DNA of 64,000 bases, from contig CAVZJG010000002.1 in assembly GCA_963775575.1 (NCBI GenBank), positions 1,736,001 through 1,800,000 on the forward strand, written 5' to 3'. This DNA comes from Roseiarcus sp963775575. Lineage in GTDB: Bacteria; Pseudomonadota; Alphaproteobacteria; Rhizobiales; Beijerinckiaceae. A model generated the notes under the pieces. It did no database searches. It was not told where the DNA came from and saw nothing but the letters and a program-made list of their open reading frames with translations. Of this stretch, positions 1 to 8,458 are shown piece after piece; positions within the stretch are counted from its first letter, which is position 1; the number at the start of each line of letters is the position of its first letter. The position numbers were made by a program, and so were the translations under genes.

Positions 1-2
1 TT

Positions 3-1235
3 CTCAAACTCGGAGAATGCGTGAGCGTCGACGTGGGCGACCGCGTCCAACTCGGCGAGGTGGTCAAGATCGAAGACGGCGCCGTCACGCTCAAGCCGTT
101 CGATTCGCGCTGCGACGCGGCGATCGGCGCGCGCGCCTACCGGGCTCAGAGTCTTTCGCTCACGCCCCATCCCGAATGGAAAGGCCGGGTGATCGACGCG
201 CTCGGCCGCCCGATCGACGGCGGCGGCGAACTCAAGCTGGGGGAGCGCGCCATGCCGCTCGACGGCGAGCCGCCGCCCGCCTTGCAGCGCTCGCGCGTCA
301 AAAAGCCGATCAAGTCGGGCATCCGCGTCATCGACTTCTTCACCCCGCTGTGCGCCGGCCAGCGCATCGGCATTTTCTCCGGTTCGGGGGTCGGCAAGTC
401 GACGCTGCTCTCGATGCTGGCGCGCGCGCCCGATTTCGACACGGTGGTGATCGCGCTGGTCGGCGAGCGCGGTCGAGAGGTGCGCGAATTCCTCGACGAC
501 ACCCTTGCCGCAAACCGCCAATCTGCGATCGCCGTCGTCTCCACCGGCGACGAGAGCCCGATGATGCGGCGCCTGGCGCCCAGGACCGCGATGGCCGTCG
601 CCGAATATTTCCGCGACATCGGCGACTCGGTGTTGCTGGTCGTCGATTCGGTGACGCGCTTCGCCCATGCGGCCAGAGACGTGGCGTTGGCCGCCGGCGA
701 GCCGGCGGTGGCGCGCGGCTACGCGCCGAGCGTGTTTAGCGATCTGCCGCGATTGCTCGAGCGCGCCGGCCCCGGCGTCGAGGGCTCCGGATCGATCACC
801 GGCGTATTCTCGGTCCTGGTGGACGGCGACGACCATAACGATCCGGTCGCCGACAGCATTCGCGGCACGCTCGACGGCCACATCGTGCTCGATCGGGCGA
901 TCGCCGATCAGGGACGCTTTCCCGCCGTCAATATTCTTTCGTCGGTTTCGCGCCTGGCCAATCCCTCCTGGACGCCGGAGCAGCGCAAGCTGGTATCGAA
1001 GCTGCGCTCGCTGATCGCCCGCTACGAGGAAACGCGGGACCTTCGGCTGATGGGCGGCTTCACGCCCGGCGCCGACCCGCTGCTCGACCAGGCGGTGAAG
1101 TCCGTGCCGCGCATTTATGAAGCGATGACCCAGGCGCTGTCCTCGCCGCCTTGTCAGGATCCGTTCATCGAACTCGCCGCGGCGCTGCGCAGCGACGCCA
1201 AGCCCGAGGAAGCCCCCGGCCGTCCCGCCCCCTAG
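3..1235 (+). CDS. fliI: Flagellum-specific ATPase FliI, 5' end cut by window edge
   Basis: ATPase that powers export of flagellar subunits through the type III secretion apparatus, in the cytoplasm at the export gate. The reading frame is open to the left edge (codons from base 3), so the true start lies outside; about 410 codons are visible against roughly 440-470 for the family. The Walker A motif GSGVGKST lies near base 390, followed by VGERGREVREF and the Walker B stretch SVLLVVDSVTRFA, both typical of the FliI/F1-beta-like family. A GTG at 21 is in frame but too far inside the N-terminal beta-barrel to be the real start. A membrane-anchored orphan follows 34 bp downstream on the same strand. 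Confidence 0.95.
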   Translation, partial: LKLGECVSVDVGDRVQLGEVVKIEDGAVTLKPFDSRCDAAIGARAYRAQSLSLTPHPEWKGRVIDALGRPIDGGGELKLGERAMPLDGEPPPALQRSRVKKPIKSGIRVIDFFTPLCAGQRIGIFSGSGVGKSTLLSMLARAPDFDTVVIALVGERGREVREFLDDTLAANRQSAIAVVSTGDESPMMRRLAPRTAMAVAEYFRDIGDSVLLVVDSVTRFAHAARDVALAAGEPAVARGYAPSVFSDLPRLLERAGPGVEGSGSITGVFSVLVDGDDHNDPVADSIRGTLDGHIVLDRAIADQGRFPAVNILSSVSRLANPSWTPEQRKLVSKLRSLIARYEETRDLRLMGGFTPGADPLLDQAVKSVPRIYEAMTQALSSPPCQDPFIELAAALRSDAKPEEAPGRPAP

Positions 1236-1269
1236 GACCGGCCTGGCCGCGCTCACGAAAGCAAATCGA

Positions 1270-1923
1270 ATGAAATGGCTCGGTTTTTTCGCCTCTCGCC
1301 GCGTCGCCCCGACCGCGCCCGGAGCCGCTCGCCGCGTCGTGGCGAAGCGAGCCGGCGATTTCACGCTCGTCGGCGCCGGCGTGGCGATGGCGTTCGGCAC
1401 GATCGCCTTCGCCGGTGCCGTGCAGTTCCAAAACAACCGCGCGCCGCGGATCAATGGAATGCAATATCTCGCTATTTTCGCCAAGCCGCGAGGAGCGTCG
1501 TCCCCCGTCCCGGCCGCGTCGGCCCCTGCCGCGGCCACGATCCGCGTCGCCGCCGGCGCTCCCGACATGGCGCCGACAGGCTCGATCGCCCACGGCCCTG
1601 CCGACGCCCTCGACACGGCGCCGACCGGCTCGATCGGCCATGGCCCGGCCGGCGGATCGACCGCCGCCGAACCCTATCGCATCGTCGCGGTTGAGCCGGG
1701 CATGGCGTGGCTCAGCAACGGTTCGGAGGTTCGGGCCGTCAAGCCCGGCGAAGTCGTGCCGAGTCTCGGGCGCATCGGTTCGATCGAGCGGCGCGGCGGG
1801 CGCTGGTCGCTGGTCGCCGACTCCGGCGCGACGCTGCTCACGAGCGACCAGCCGGAGGTCGAAGGCCCCGGCGGCGCGGACGGGCCGTTCTCGCGGCGGA
1901 TGATCTTCGGCGACGGCAAGTGA
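1270..1923 (+). CDS. Membrane-anchored Ala/Pro-rich protein of unknown function, next to fliI
   Basis: A 217-residue protein not assigned to a family. Visible parts: a basic N-terminus, one hydrophobic segment at about residues 38-58 (likely membrane anchor), an Ala/Pro/Gly linker with two imperfect copies of the motif APTGSIxHGPA, and a C-terminal globular part (about 135-205) with the pattern GMAWLSNGSEVRAVKPGEVV. That tail resembles the small beta-rich C-terminal domains seen in type II secretion GspC/PilP-like proteins, but this is only a resemblance. It probably shares a transcript with fliI, suggesting a role near the flagellar basal body. No homologue is recognised. Confidence 0.7.
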   Translation: MKWLGFFASRRVAPTAPGAARRVVAKRAGDFTLVGAGVAMAFGTIAFAGAVQFQNNRAPRINGMQYLAIFAKPRGASSPVPAASAPAAATIRVAAGAPDMAPTGSIAHGPADALDTAPTGSIGHGPAGGSTAAEPYRIVAVEPGMAWLSNGSEVRAVKPGEVVPSLGRIGSIERRGGRWSLVADSGATLLTSDQPEVEGPGGADGPFSRRMIFGDGK

Positions 1924-1935
1924 TCTTGGCGATCT

Positions 1936-2424
1936 TCACCGCGCGCGCCGGCCTCGCGCGAGCGCGCCTTGCGCGCGGTCGACGAGCATGTTGGCGATCG
2001 CCACGCGTCGGTTGGCGAGTTCGCGCGGCGCGTCGGGGCGGCGATCCGGGTGGTTGTTCCACATGAATCGACGCCGCGCCCGGTTGAGTTGGTCGTAGGT
2101 GAGCGCGCTCGACAGGCCGAGTTCCGCGGCGATCGCGTCGGGGTCGTCGCTCGGCGGCCCGGCGACGGCGGGCGCAGGCGCGGCCTCTTGCGGCTCCGCG
2201 ATCCAATCGAGCGCTTGATCCCAACCCTCGCTCGGGCCGTATTGTCCCTTGGCGTCGGGCGCGAACGGCGCGGCGAACGAAGCGAACGAACGCCCGAGAG
2301 CGGCGTCGACCGATCCGAGGCGCCGCTCCCCATCGTCTGAGCGCCCGACCTCGTCCAGGACATGGCTGAAGGCCGAATCGGCGCGCGACCCGCCGGCCTG
2401 CGATCCGGCAAAGTCGCCTTTCAT
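1936..2424 (-). CDS. J-domain-like protein, translationally coupled to a diguanylate cyclase
   Basis: A 162-residue protein whose C-terminal third is J-domain-like, with the HPD tripeptide in WNNHPDRRPD near residue 125, preceded by LTYDQLNRARRRF and followed by a basic helix. J domains stimulate Hsp70 (DnaK). The N-terminal ~90 residues are low complexity (Ser, Ala, Asp). The start at 2424 is chosen because its ATG overlaps the TGA of the upstream diguanylate cyclase (ATGA, 2421-2424). Longer upstream readings are only Arg-rich out-of-frame translation. The pairing implies co-translation and possibly a shared role, but the client is unknown. Confidence 0.75.
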   Translation of the reverse strand: MKGDFAGSQAGGSRADSAFSHVLDEVGRSDDGERRLGSVDAALGRSFASFAAPFAPDAKGQYGPSEGWDQALDWIAEPQEAAPAPAVAGPPSDDPDAIAAELGLSSALTYDQLNRARRRFMWNNHPDRRPDAPRELANRRVAIANMLVDRAQGALARGRRAR

Positions 2425-3455
2425 CCTTCGACCCCGCCTTCGCTCTCGCCCGCGACGTCGACCACGACCCGATTCCTTCCCAACGACTTGGCTTCGTAGA
2501 GCTTGGCGTCGGCGCGCCGGACCAGGTCCTCCGCCAACTCGGCGGCGTTCAATCGTGCGACGCCGAACGAAGCCGTGACGGCGCCGATGCGTTCGCCGCT
2601 CGCGGCGACCGCCCATTGCTTGCTTTCGAGCAGCGCCCGCAGTCGGCCGACCATCGCGCCCGCGTCGGTGAGCCTGGTGTCCGGAAACAGGATGGCGAAC
2701 TCCTCGCCGCCGAACCGCGCCGCGATGTCTTGTCTCCTGATGGAGGCGATCAACAGATCAGCGACCAATTTGAGCACATTATCGCCGGCGACATGCCCGA
2801 ATTTGTCGTTGACCTTCTTGAAATCATCGATGTCCGCGAGCGCGATGCACAAGTCGCTGGAGGAATCGTGCGCCTTTGCGACTTCCTCCGCCAGCGTGGC
2901 GTCGAAGAAGCGGCGATTGCCAAGCGCGGTCAACCCATCGCGATTGCCGATTTCCTCGGCTTTGGTGAGGCTCGAGCGCAGGCGGATGATTTGGGATCGC
3001 GAGTGCTCGAGTTTTTCCGATAGGACGTTCACCTTGTTTTGCATCGCGCGATTGTCGTTGATCAGGGTGAGGACGATCGCGTGGATCGCCTCGTACGAAT
3101 CGCCGCGCGACAGTTTCCGATCGGCGCCCGTCAAGGACTCGTGGAACTTCGCTCCTTCGGCGAGGTGATCGTGGATCAGCGTGAGAATATGGGCGAGCGC
3201 CGAATCGACGCTCCATTCGAAATCGCGGCGTTTTGCGGCGATCGCGCGAGCCTCGCTCTGATCGGATTGCGAGCTTGCCGCGGATGTCGCGGCGCCGGCG
3301 GCGAGGCCGATCGCCGCGACCCCGATCAAGCCGAGCACGTAAGCTTCGGCGAGGGGATCGCTTCGCGCCTGCGCGGCGCTGAGCGCGCCGAGGACGATAA
3401 AAGCGAGGGCGCCGCCGACCCGCAGCGACCGCCTGGCATGGAAGGCGAGGTTCAT
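2421..3455 (-). CDS. Membrane-bound GGDEF diguanylate cyclase
   Basis: Makes cyclic di-GMP from two GTP. The 344-residue protein has two hydrophobic helices at the N-terminus (about residues 13-30 and 38-58), a predicted helical/coiled-coil linker (70-165), then a GGDEF domain (170-335). The active-site signature is GGEEF (RFGGEEFAILFPDT). An RxxD product-inhibition I-site (RRQD) sits exactly five residues upstream, so an active, feedback-inhibited enzyme is expected. The gene lies in the flagellar region, where c-di-GMP commonly controls motility, and is followed with a 4-bp overlap by a J-domain gene. Confidence 0.93.
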   Translation of the reverse strand: MNLAFHARRSLRVGGALAFIVLGALSAAQARSDPLAEAYVLGLIGVAAIGLAAGAATSAASSQSDQSEARAIAAKRRDFEWSVDSALAHILTLIHDHLAEGAKFHESLTGADRKLSRGDSYEAIHAIVLTLINDNRAMQNKVNVLSEKLEHSRSQIIRLRSSLTKAEEIGNRDGLTALGNRRFFDATLAEEVAKAHDSSSDLCIALADIDDFKKVNDKFGHVAGDNVLKLVADLLIASIRRQDIAARFGGEEFAILFPDTRLTDAGAMVGRLRALLESKQWAVAASGERIGAVTASFGVARLNAAELAEDLVRRADAKLYEAKSLGRNRVVVDVAGESEGGVEG

Positions 3456-3770
3456 TTCGCGCTCGCGACGAATCGACGCCGAGCGCGCGGTCGCGCGCGA
3501 AGCGAAAGCGCTTTCTTGACGAGGGCGATCGCCGGCATGAGTACGCTATCTTTTGACTTTGGGCCGCGGCGGCCATCATGGCGGCGATGGCCCCTCGCGT
3601 CGCAATGGCGCGCTGGCGCGACGGAAAGCGCCCGATTCATTCGGACGGAGGGAAACTGGCGCCAACCGATTACTTTTTCGTTATTCGCTATCTCAAATTC
3701 GTTAATCGCTGCCGCGATGATCGGCAATTTTCGACTTTGCCGTCGCCGCCCAATCGCCGGGGCGCGCTTC
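3456..3770. other. Intergenic gap upstream of the diguanylate cyclase gene
   Basis: About 315 bp between the 5' end of the diguanylate cyclase gene and the 3' end of the lytic transglycosylase gene. It contains an AT-rich patch around 3670-3720. No convincing gene is seen. It should hold the promoter of the cyclase/J-domain pair. Confidence 0.4.
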
Positions 3771-4427
3771 TCACTTGCAGAATTCGCGCGCATTCGCCGT
3801 CCATTCTCCCAATCCGCTCGCCACCATGTTGCCGATGACCGAGCAGACATAGGTCTTTTGGGCCCTGGGGTTGTCGGGGCCGGCGTTGTAGCGCGCCACC
3901 GCGAGCGTCCAACTGCCTTCCTGCGCCTTGAGCTCCTTCAAGTAATTGGCCGCGTAGTCGACGTTGTGGACGGGATCGAACATTTCGCTGAGCGAATTGA
4001 AGCGCGCGGCGTGCCAATGGTGGTTGATCTGCATGCAGCCGACGTCGATGAGCTTGGCGCCGTGCGCGCTCTCGAACGCGAACCGGGCCAGGGCCTCGCT
4101 CAGGCTCGCCGAGTGAACCGCGCGCCCGTCGACGTTCATGTCATAGGGATTGAGCGTCCCGTTCTGCCCGGTTTCGGTGAGGCCGACGGAATAGAGAATG
4201 TTCAGCGGTATGCCGTTCACGCGAGCGGCCCGGGCCATCTCCTGTTCGCACGACTCGTCGGTCGCGCCGCCCGCGAGGCCGGCGCTACACAACCAGATCG
4301 CCAAACCCACGGCCAGCGGGCGAGGGCTGCGCCGCCGTTTGACGGCTCCACCGGCCGGCCCCGTCTTGGCCGCGAGACGGCTGTTGCTCATTGCCTCGTG
4401 AACTTTGGTTTGGATCGCCTTGCGCAT
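3771..4427 (-). CDS. Periplasmic lytic transglycosylase (SLT domain), last gene of the fliF operon
   Basis: Cleaves peptidoglycan, probably opening the wall for flagellum assembly. The 218-residue protein has a basic N-terminus and a hydrophobic export segment (LAVGLAIWLCSAGLAGGA), then an SLT-type domain with the catalytic-type Glu in SVGLTETGQNG and the downstream motifs IDVGCMQINHHWHA and AVARYNAGP typical of the family. A gene of this type follows motC-fliK in rhizobia. The 5' end overlaps fliK by 143 bp if ATG 4427 is used, or 107 bp from the in-frame ATG at 4391. Neither has a well-spaced ribosome-binding site, so the start is uncertain. Confidence 0.85.
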   Translation of the reverse strand: MRKAIQTKVHEAMSNSRLAAKTGPAGGAVKRRRSPRPLAVGLAIWLCSAGLAGGATDESCEQEMARAARVNGIPLNILYSVGLTETGQNGTLNPYDMNVDGRAVHSASLSEALARFAFESAHGAKLIDVGCMQINHHWHAARFNSLSEMFDPVHNVDYAANYLKELKAQEGSWTLAVARYNAGPDNPRAQKTYVCSVIGNMVASGLGEWTANAREFCK

Positions 4428-6000
4428 TCCCCTGGTTTCCGGATTGCTGATCTTGCGCGCTGCCGCTCTCGGCGCTGGTCTGGGTCGTTGCGGCCGGCCT
4501 GATGATCAGACCTGCGAGCGATTGAGCGCTCAGGCCCAGCCGATCGGTGATCGCGTCGCGCTCGTTCTCTATGGCGTTCAGAGTGCTCGGCTTCGCGACT
4601 TCCATCACGACCGACAGTTGGCCGTGCGCCATGCGCATCGTCACCGATACGGCGCCGAGATCGCTGGGCTCGAGGTCGATCTGAAGTTCCTTGACCGTTT
4701 GGGCGCTGCCGACGGCGGCTGCGGACGTCGCGCCGGACGACGCCGTTTGCGACGTCAGCCCGCTCGCTTCCCCGGCGAGCCAGCCGGCCAGTTGACCGAC
4801 CGCGATCGGACCGGAGCCGGCGACCGAAGAATCGATCCCGGCGTTGAAGAGGCCGGGCGTGGCGTCGGCGCCGGTCGCGGTCGGCCCAACGTCGGCGGAC
4901 GGGTTTGCAGCCGAGGCGCTCGGCGATCCGTTGTGGCCCGAAGTCGACCGCTTCTCGGACTGGGTCTCGTTCTGCGTCGACGCCGCGGCGGCGACGACGA
5001 CGTCAACGGTCCCCGCCGCGTCGGACCCGGCCGTGGCGGCCGCGTTGGCGGCGGAGCGCGCCTGCGAACGCAAGATCGAATTCTTGGCTTCGCTTTGCTC
5101 GGCGCTGTCGACCCCGAGATACGTGCGCGATTGCGCCGCGCTGACGCCGAGAGAAACATCGCCGTTCGCCGCCGTTCGCAGCGTCAGCGGCGCATCGAGG
5201 GCGCCGGCGAGCGCAAAGTTCGCTCCCGCCTCGTCTTGCGCGGCCGTCGCCGACGCCGCGGCGGCGAGACCGGCGCTCGCCTGATCGGAGCCGGCGACCG
5301 CGCCGCGTCCCCCCAAGGCGCGCCACAGCGCGCCGGCGGAGGTCGTCGAGCCATCGTTCGCGGCGGCCGCGTTCGACCCTGAACCGTCTTGCCCCGCCGC
5401 GCTCTCCGCGCTGGCGCTCGTGGCGACGGATGCATCGAGGGTCGCAGCCGCGGGCAAAGCGAGCGCGCCGTAGACGAGCCCCGCGAGCGCGGAGTTCGCG
5501 TCCGTCCCATTCGGCGCAACCGACGTCGTGGCCGCGGCGGTCGAATCGTCGGCCGATGGATCGGAACTCGCGTCCGCGCCGCGTCCCGTCAACGCGCGCC
5601 GCAGCGTTTCGCCGGCGGTCGCCGACGCCTTCGCGGCGGCCGAATCGCCGCTCGCCTGATCGGAGGTCGTGACGGCGCCGCGCACCCCGGAAGCGCGCGA
5701 CGCCGGGCCGCCGGAGACCGGCGAGGCGAGCGCGCCGTAGACGAGCCCGGCGAGCCCCGCGTCGATCGAAGGCGATTGGCTCGATTTGGGCGTCGCCTCG
5801 CTCGACGAAGCTTGATCTTGCGCGCTCGCGGCCGCTGGAGTCGCCGCGGCGCTGGCATTCGACTGAGGATCTTCGCCGGTCAGCGCGTCCACGATATCGG
5901 CGAACTTCGAACCGCTGGACGATTTGCCGCCGAGGTCGCGAGCGAGATTGGCGGGCGGCGGCGCGCTCGCCAGCGAAGCGGTCAACGCCAAAAGAGTCAT
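4285..6000 (-). CDS. fliK: Flagellar hook-length control protein FliK
   Basis: A 571-residue secreted ruler that sets hook length and switches export specificity. About 400 residues are Ala/Ser/Thr/Asp-rich low complexity with repeated blocks (LAGLVYGALA, SGDSAAAKA-like), typical of FliK ruler regions. The C-terminal Flg_hook domain (about 430-505) is recognised by LQIDLEPSDLGAVSVTMRM and a helix ending in LAGLIIRPA. The tail is Gln/Gly/Asn-rich. The start ATG (6000) overlaps the motC stop by 4 bp. Its position after motB-motC matches the rhizobial motD/fliK gene. Its 3' end overlaps the next gene by more than 100 bp. Confidence 0.9.
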   Translation of the reverse strand: MTLLALTASLASAPPPANLARDLGGKSSSGSKFADIVDALTGEDPQSNASAAATPAAASAQDQASSSEATPKSSQSPSIDAGLAGLVYGALASPVSGGPASRASGVRGAVTTSDQASGDSAAAKASATAGETLRRALTGRGADASSDPSADDSTAAATTSVAPNGTDANSALAGLVYGALALPAAATLDASVATSASAESAAGQDGSGSNAAAANDGSTTSAGALWRALGGRGAVAGSDQASAGLAAAASATAAQDEAGANFALAGALDAPLTLRTAANGDVSLGVSAAQSRTYLGVDSAEQSEAKNSILRSQARSAANAAATAGSDAAGTVDVVVAAAASTQNETQSEKRSTSGHNGSPSASAANPSADVGPTATGADATPGLFNAGIDSSVAGSGPIAVGQLAGWLAGEASGLTSQTASSGATSAAAVGSAQTVKELQIDLEPSDLGAVSVTMRMAHGQLSVVMEVAKPSTLNAIENERDAITDRLGLSAQSLAGLIIRPAATTQTSAESGSAQDQQSGNQGNAQGDPNQSSRGNEQQPSRGQDGAGRWSRQTAAQPSPAGRGFGDLVV

Positions 6001-7232
6001 GGGTTTCCTTTCTCGGAGACGCCCGCCAGGGCGGCGGTGCGGCTGAGCGCCGCTTCCGCCAGGGCGATCGTCGCCGCCGCATGGTCGGCGCCGCCCTGCG
6101 GCGTCAGCGCGTCCGGCGGGGGTTCCTCGCGTGGCGAACCGGCTTCGTTAAGCGGTTGGCGCAGATACGCGGCGACGCCGCGAACGGCCGCCAGCAGCGA
6201 CTGGTCGCCCTTGTCCAATTTCAACGGCGCGACGCTTTGCAATTCGGCGACGCCGTCGTCGTATTCGCGAGTGAGGATTCGCGCGGCCGCTTCGTACAGC
6301 CTGCCGCGCGCTTCGTCCGCGCCGTCGCCCGGGCTATCGCGCAGCGCTGCGGCCGCGGCGGCGCCGGCGACTTCGAACTTGCCGTTCACCGCCTCCGCCC
6401 GCGCGATCGTCAACAAGAAGTCGCGCCGGACATCGGGCGCCAGCCAGGAAACAAGGACCTGAAGTTTGCCGAAACTCGGGAGATTTTCGGTCAGGCCCGC
6501 CTGCACGAGGGCGTTCGCCAGGCCGTGCAAAAAGTCGTCTGCGTAGACCGAGCGCCCGTAGCGGGTGGCATATTGCCGCGAGAGCGAAGCGGCGCGATCG
6601 ATGTCGCGCTGGTCGACGACGAGCAAGATCTCGCGTCTCAATGCCGCTTCCTCGACCAGACAGCCCGGGGCCAGCAACCGCGCGAGATCGAGCAGCGCGA
6701 TCGCCCTCTTCGCATCGTGCGTCGTCTGGAGAACGGATTGGGCGAAGGCGACTTGACCGGCCAGCCTCAGATCGATCCTGCGAGGATCGACGCCGCCGAG
6801 AAGCGACTCCGCCTCGGCCTCGTTGCCCGCGATGTAGGCGATCGCGCCGCGCATCAATGGCGTTTCGCTCTTGGGCACGGCGCCGCTCTGCAGCAATTGC
6901 ACGACGTCGCGAGGCTGACCGCCGCTGAGCAGGTAAACGACCACGGCGTCGGTCTCGCGCTTGGATTGCCAAACCTCCGGCTTGGCGGCCGCGATCGCCG
7001 CGCCGATGGCGTTGAAACGATCGGGTTGAGTGGCGTAGGCCGCTTTGTCGCCAGAGGCGATTCGCGCCTGCAGCGTCTGCAGGTCGGCCGCCATCGCCGA
7101 AATCGTCTGGGCGCTCGTCGGCGGCGGCGCCGCGACCTCCGACGCCGAAGGTGCCTGCGCACTCGCCGGCGCCGATGCGCCGGCCGCCAGCGTCAGAAAG
7201 AAGAGCGCGTCGAAGAGGAGCCGGGCGTTCAT
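5997..7232 (-). CDS. motC: Periplasmic motility protein MotC
   Basis: A rhizobial-type periplasmic protein needed for flagellar rotation, thought to act with MotB. The 411 residues begin with a clear signal peptide (hydrophobic stretch LLFDALFFLTLAAGA, then SAPASAQA as a likely cleavage region). The mature part is largely helical with repeated Ala/Leu-rich helices and a conserved GCLVEEAALRREI segment around residue 190. Both ends overlap neighbours by ATGA: motB upstream (7229-7232) and fliK downstream (5997-6000), so the three are translationally coupled. Confidence 0.9.
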   Translation of the reverse strand: MNARLLFDALFFLTLAAGASAPASAQAPSASEVAAPPPTSAQTISAMAADLQTLQARIASGDKAAYATQPDRFNAIGAAIAAAKPEVWQSKRETDAVVVYLLSGGQPRDVVQLLQSGAVPKSETPLMRGAIAYIAGNEAEAESLLGGVDPRRIDLRLAGQVAFAQSVLQTTHDAKRAIALLDLARLLAPGCLVEEAALRREILLVVDQRDIDRAASLSRQYATRYGRSVYADDFLHGLANALVQAGLTENLPSFGKLQVLVSWLAPDVRRDFLLTIARAEAVNGKFEVAGAAAAAALRDSPGDGADEARGRLYEAAARILTREYDDGVAELQSVAPLKLDKGDQSLLAAVRGVAAYLRQPLNEAGSPREEPPPDALTPQGGADHAAATIALAEAALSRTAALAGVSEKGNP

Positions 7233-8449
7233 GGCTTGGGCGCCTGCAACAGGATTTCGATGCGTCGATTCTCGGCGGCGAAGGGATGGGTCGGATCCCT
7301 CAGCCGGCGATCGGCGTAGCCTTCGATGCGCTCGAAGCGGTTCTCCGGAAGGCCGGCGCGCGTGAGCATGTAATAGGCCACCTGCGCGCGCGCCGAAGAA
7401 AGCCGCCAGTTGTCGTAGGTCGCCGACTTGTAGGGATGGGCGTCGGTGTGTCCGCGCACCACGATCATGCCCGGGCGGTTCCTCAGGCTCTCGGCGATCG
7501 CGTCCATCGCCCGCACCACCTGGGGCTGAGGCACCGCCGAGCCGAGCGGAAACATGGCGAAGTTCAGGCTGTCGGTCAGGCTGATGAGCAACCCCTCGTC
7601 GGTCGCCTTCACGTCGATGGCGGGGCCGAGCTGCGGCTTGCCGGGCGCGCCGAGCTGCAAAACCACCTCCTTCTGCAAGAGCGCGGCCGTTATCGGCGAA
7701 GGCGGCTGCGCCTCGAGCGCGGCCGCGCCGCTCGAAGGCGGAGCGTCCGTGACGGCTTCGACGTTCCGGTTCGGCGGCGGCGGCCTGGCCGCCCCTGCGT
7801 TCGGCGCCTCGGTCGCGACTTCGCGTCCGATCGGCCGGAACGGGTCGCGAAAGGCGTCGGGATCCGCCGATCCCGCCTCGCTGGTGGTCTTCACCCTTTC
7901 GCTCTGAGCGATGGCGCGCAGGTTCGGCGACGATGGGCCGGCGATGGCGTCCAGACTGCGATAGGGGTCGGAGAACAGAACGCCTTCCGACATCGAGGGC
8001 TTCGGATTCGCCGGGTCCGGCGCTTCGGCCGCGGCGCCGTTGCCCTGGCGCGCCGCCAGGTCGGCGCCCTTGTTCTCCGGGCCGTCGCCGTTCTTGGCCG
8101 CGTCCGCGGCGTCGTCGTTCGTCTTCTTGCTTTCCTGCCGCCCCGCGGCGCCGGACGCGCCCGGTTTCTTGGCCTCCGGAACGTCGACGGTGGTCGCCGA
8201 GGGCGCCTCGCCGTGGATGCTCTTGGGGGTCTTGGCGGCGTCCTCCAGCTTCACCGGGTTGAAATATCGCGCGATGATGCTCTTCGTGTTCTTATCGGTC
8301 GCGTTGATGAGCCACAGCACGAGGAAGAACGCCATCATCGCCGTCATGAAATCGGCGAACGCCATCTTCCAGGCGCCGCCGTGGTGCTCTTCCTCGTGGC
8401 TCGCGCGGCGTCTGACGATGATGATTTCGGGAGGCGGCGGGTCTTCCAT
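7229..8449 (-). CDS. motB: Flagellar stator protein MotB
   Basis: Stator subunit that anchors the proton-driven motor to peptidoglycan. The 406 residues contain a single transmembrane helix near the N-terminus (KMAFADFMTAMMAFFLVLWL) with the invariant proton-binding Asp in FADFMT, a long Pro/Ala-rich periplasmic linker (about 65-270), and a C-terminal OmpA/MotB peptidoglycan-binding domain with GHTDAHPY and a closing NRRIEILL. The long linker is usual for rhizobial MotB. It lies between fliH (9-bp gap) and motC (4-bp overlap). Confidence 0.95.
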   Translation of the reverse strand: MEDPPPPEIIIVRRRASHEEEHHGGAWKMAFADFMTAMMAFFLVLWLINATDKNTKSIIARYFNPVKLEDAAKTPKSIHGEAPSATTVDVPEAKKPGASGAAGRQESKKTNDDAADAAKNGDGPENKGADLAARQGNGAAAEAPDPANPKPSMSEGVLFSDPYRSLDAIAGPSSPNLRAIAQSERVKTTSEAGSADPDAFRDPFRPIGREVATEAPNAGAARPPPPNRNVEAVTDAPPSSGAAALEAQPPSPITAALLQKEVVLQLGAPGKPQLGPAIDVKATDEGLLISLTDSLNFAMFPLGSAVPQPQVVRAMDAIAESLRNRPGMIVVRGHTDAHPYKSATYDNWRLSSARAQVAYYMLTRAGLPENRFERIEGYADRRLRDPTHPFAAENRRIEILLQAPKP

Positions 8450-8458
8450 GGCGCCGCC

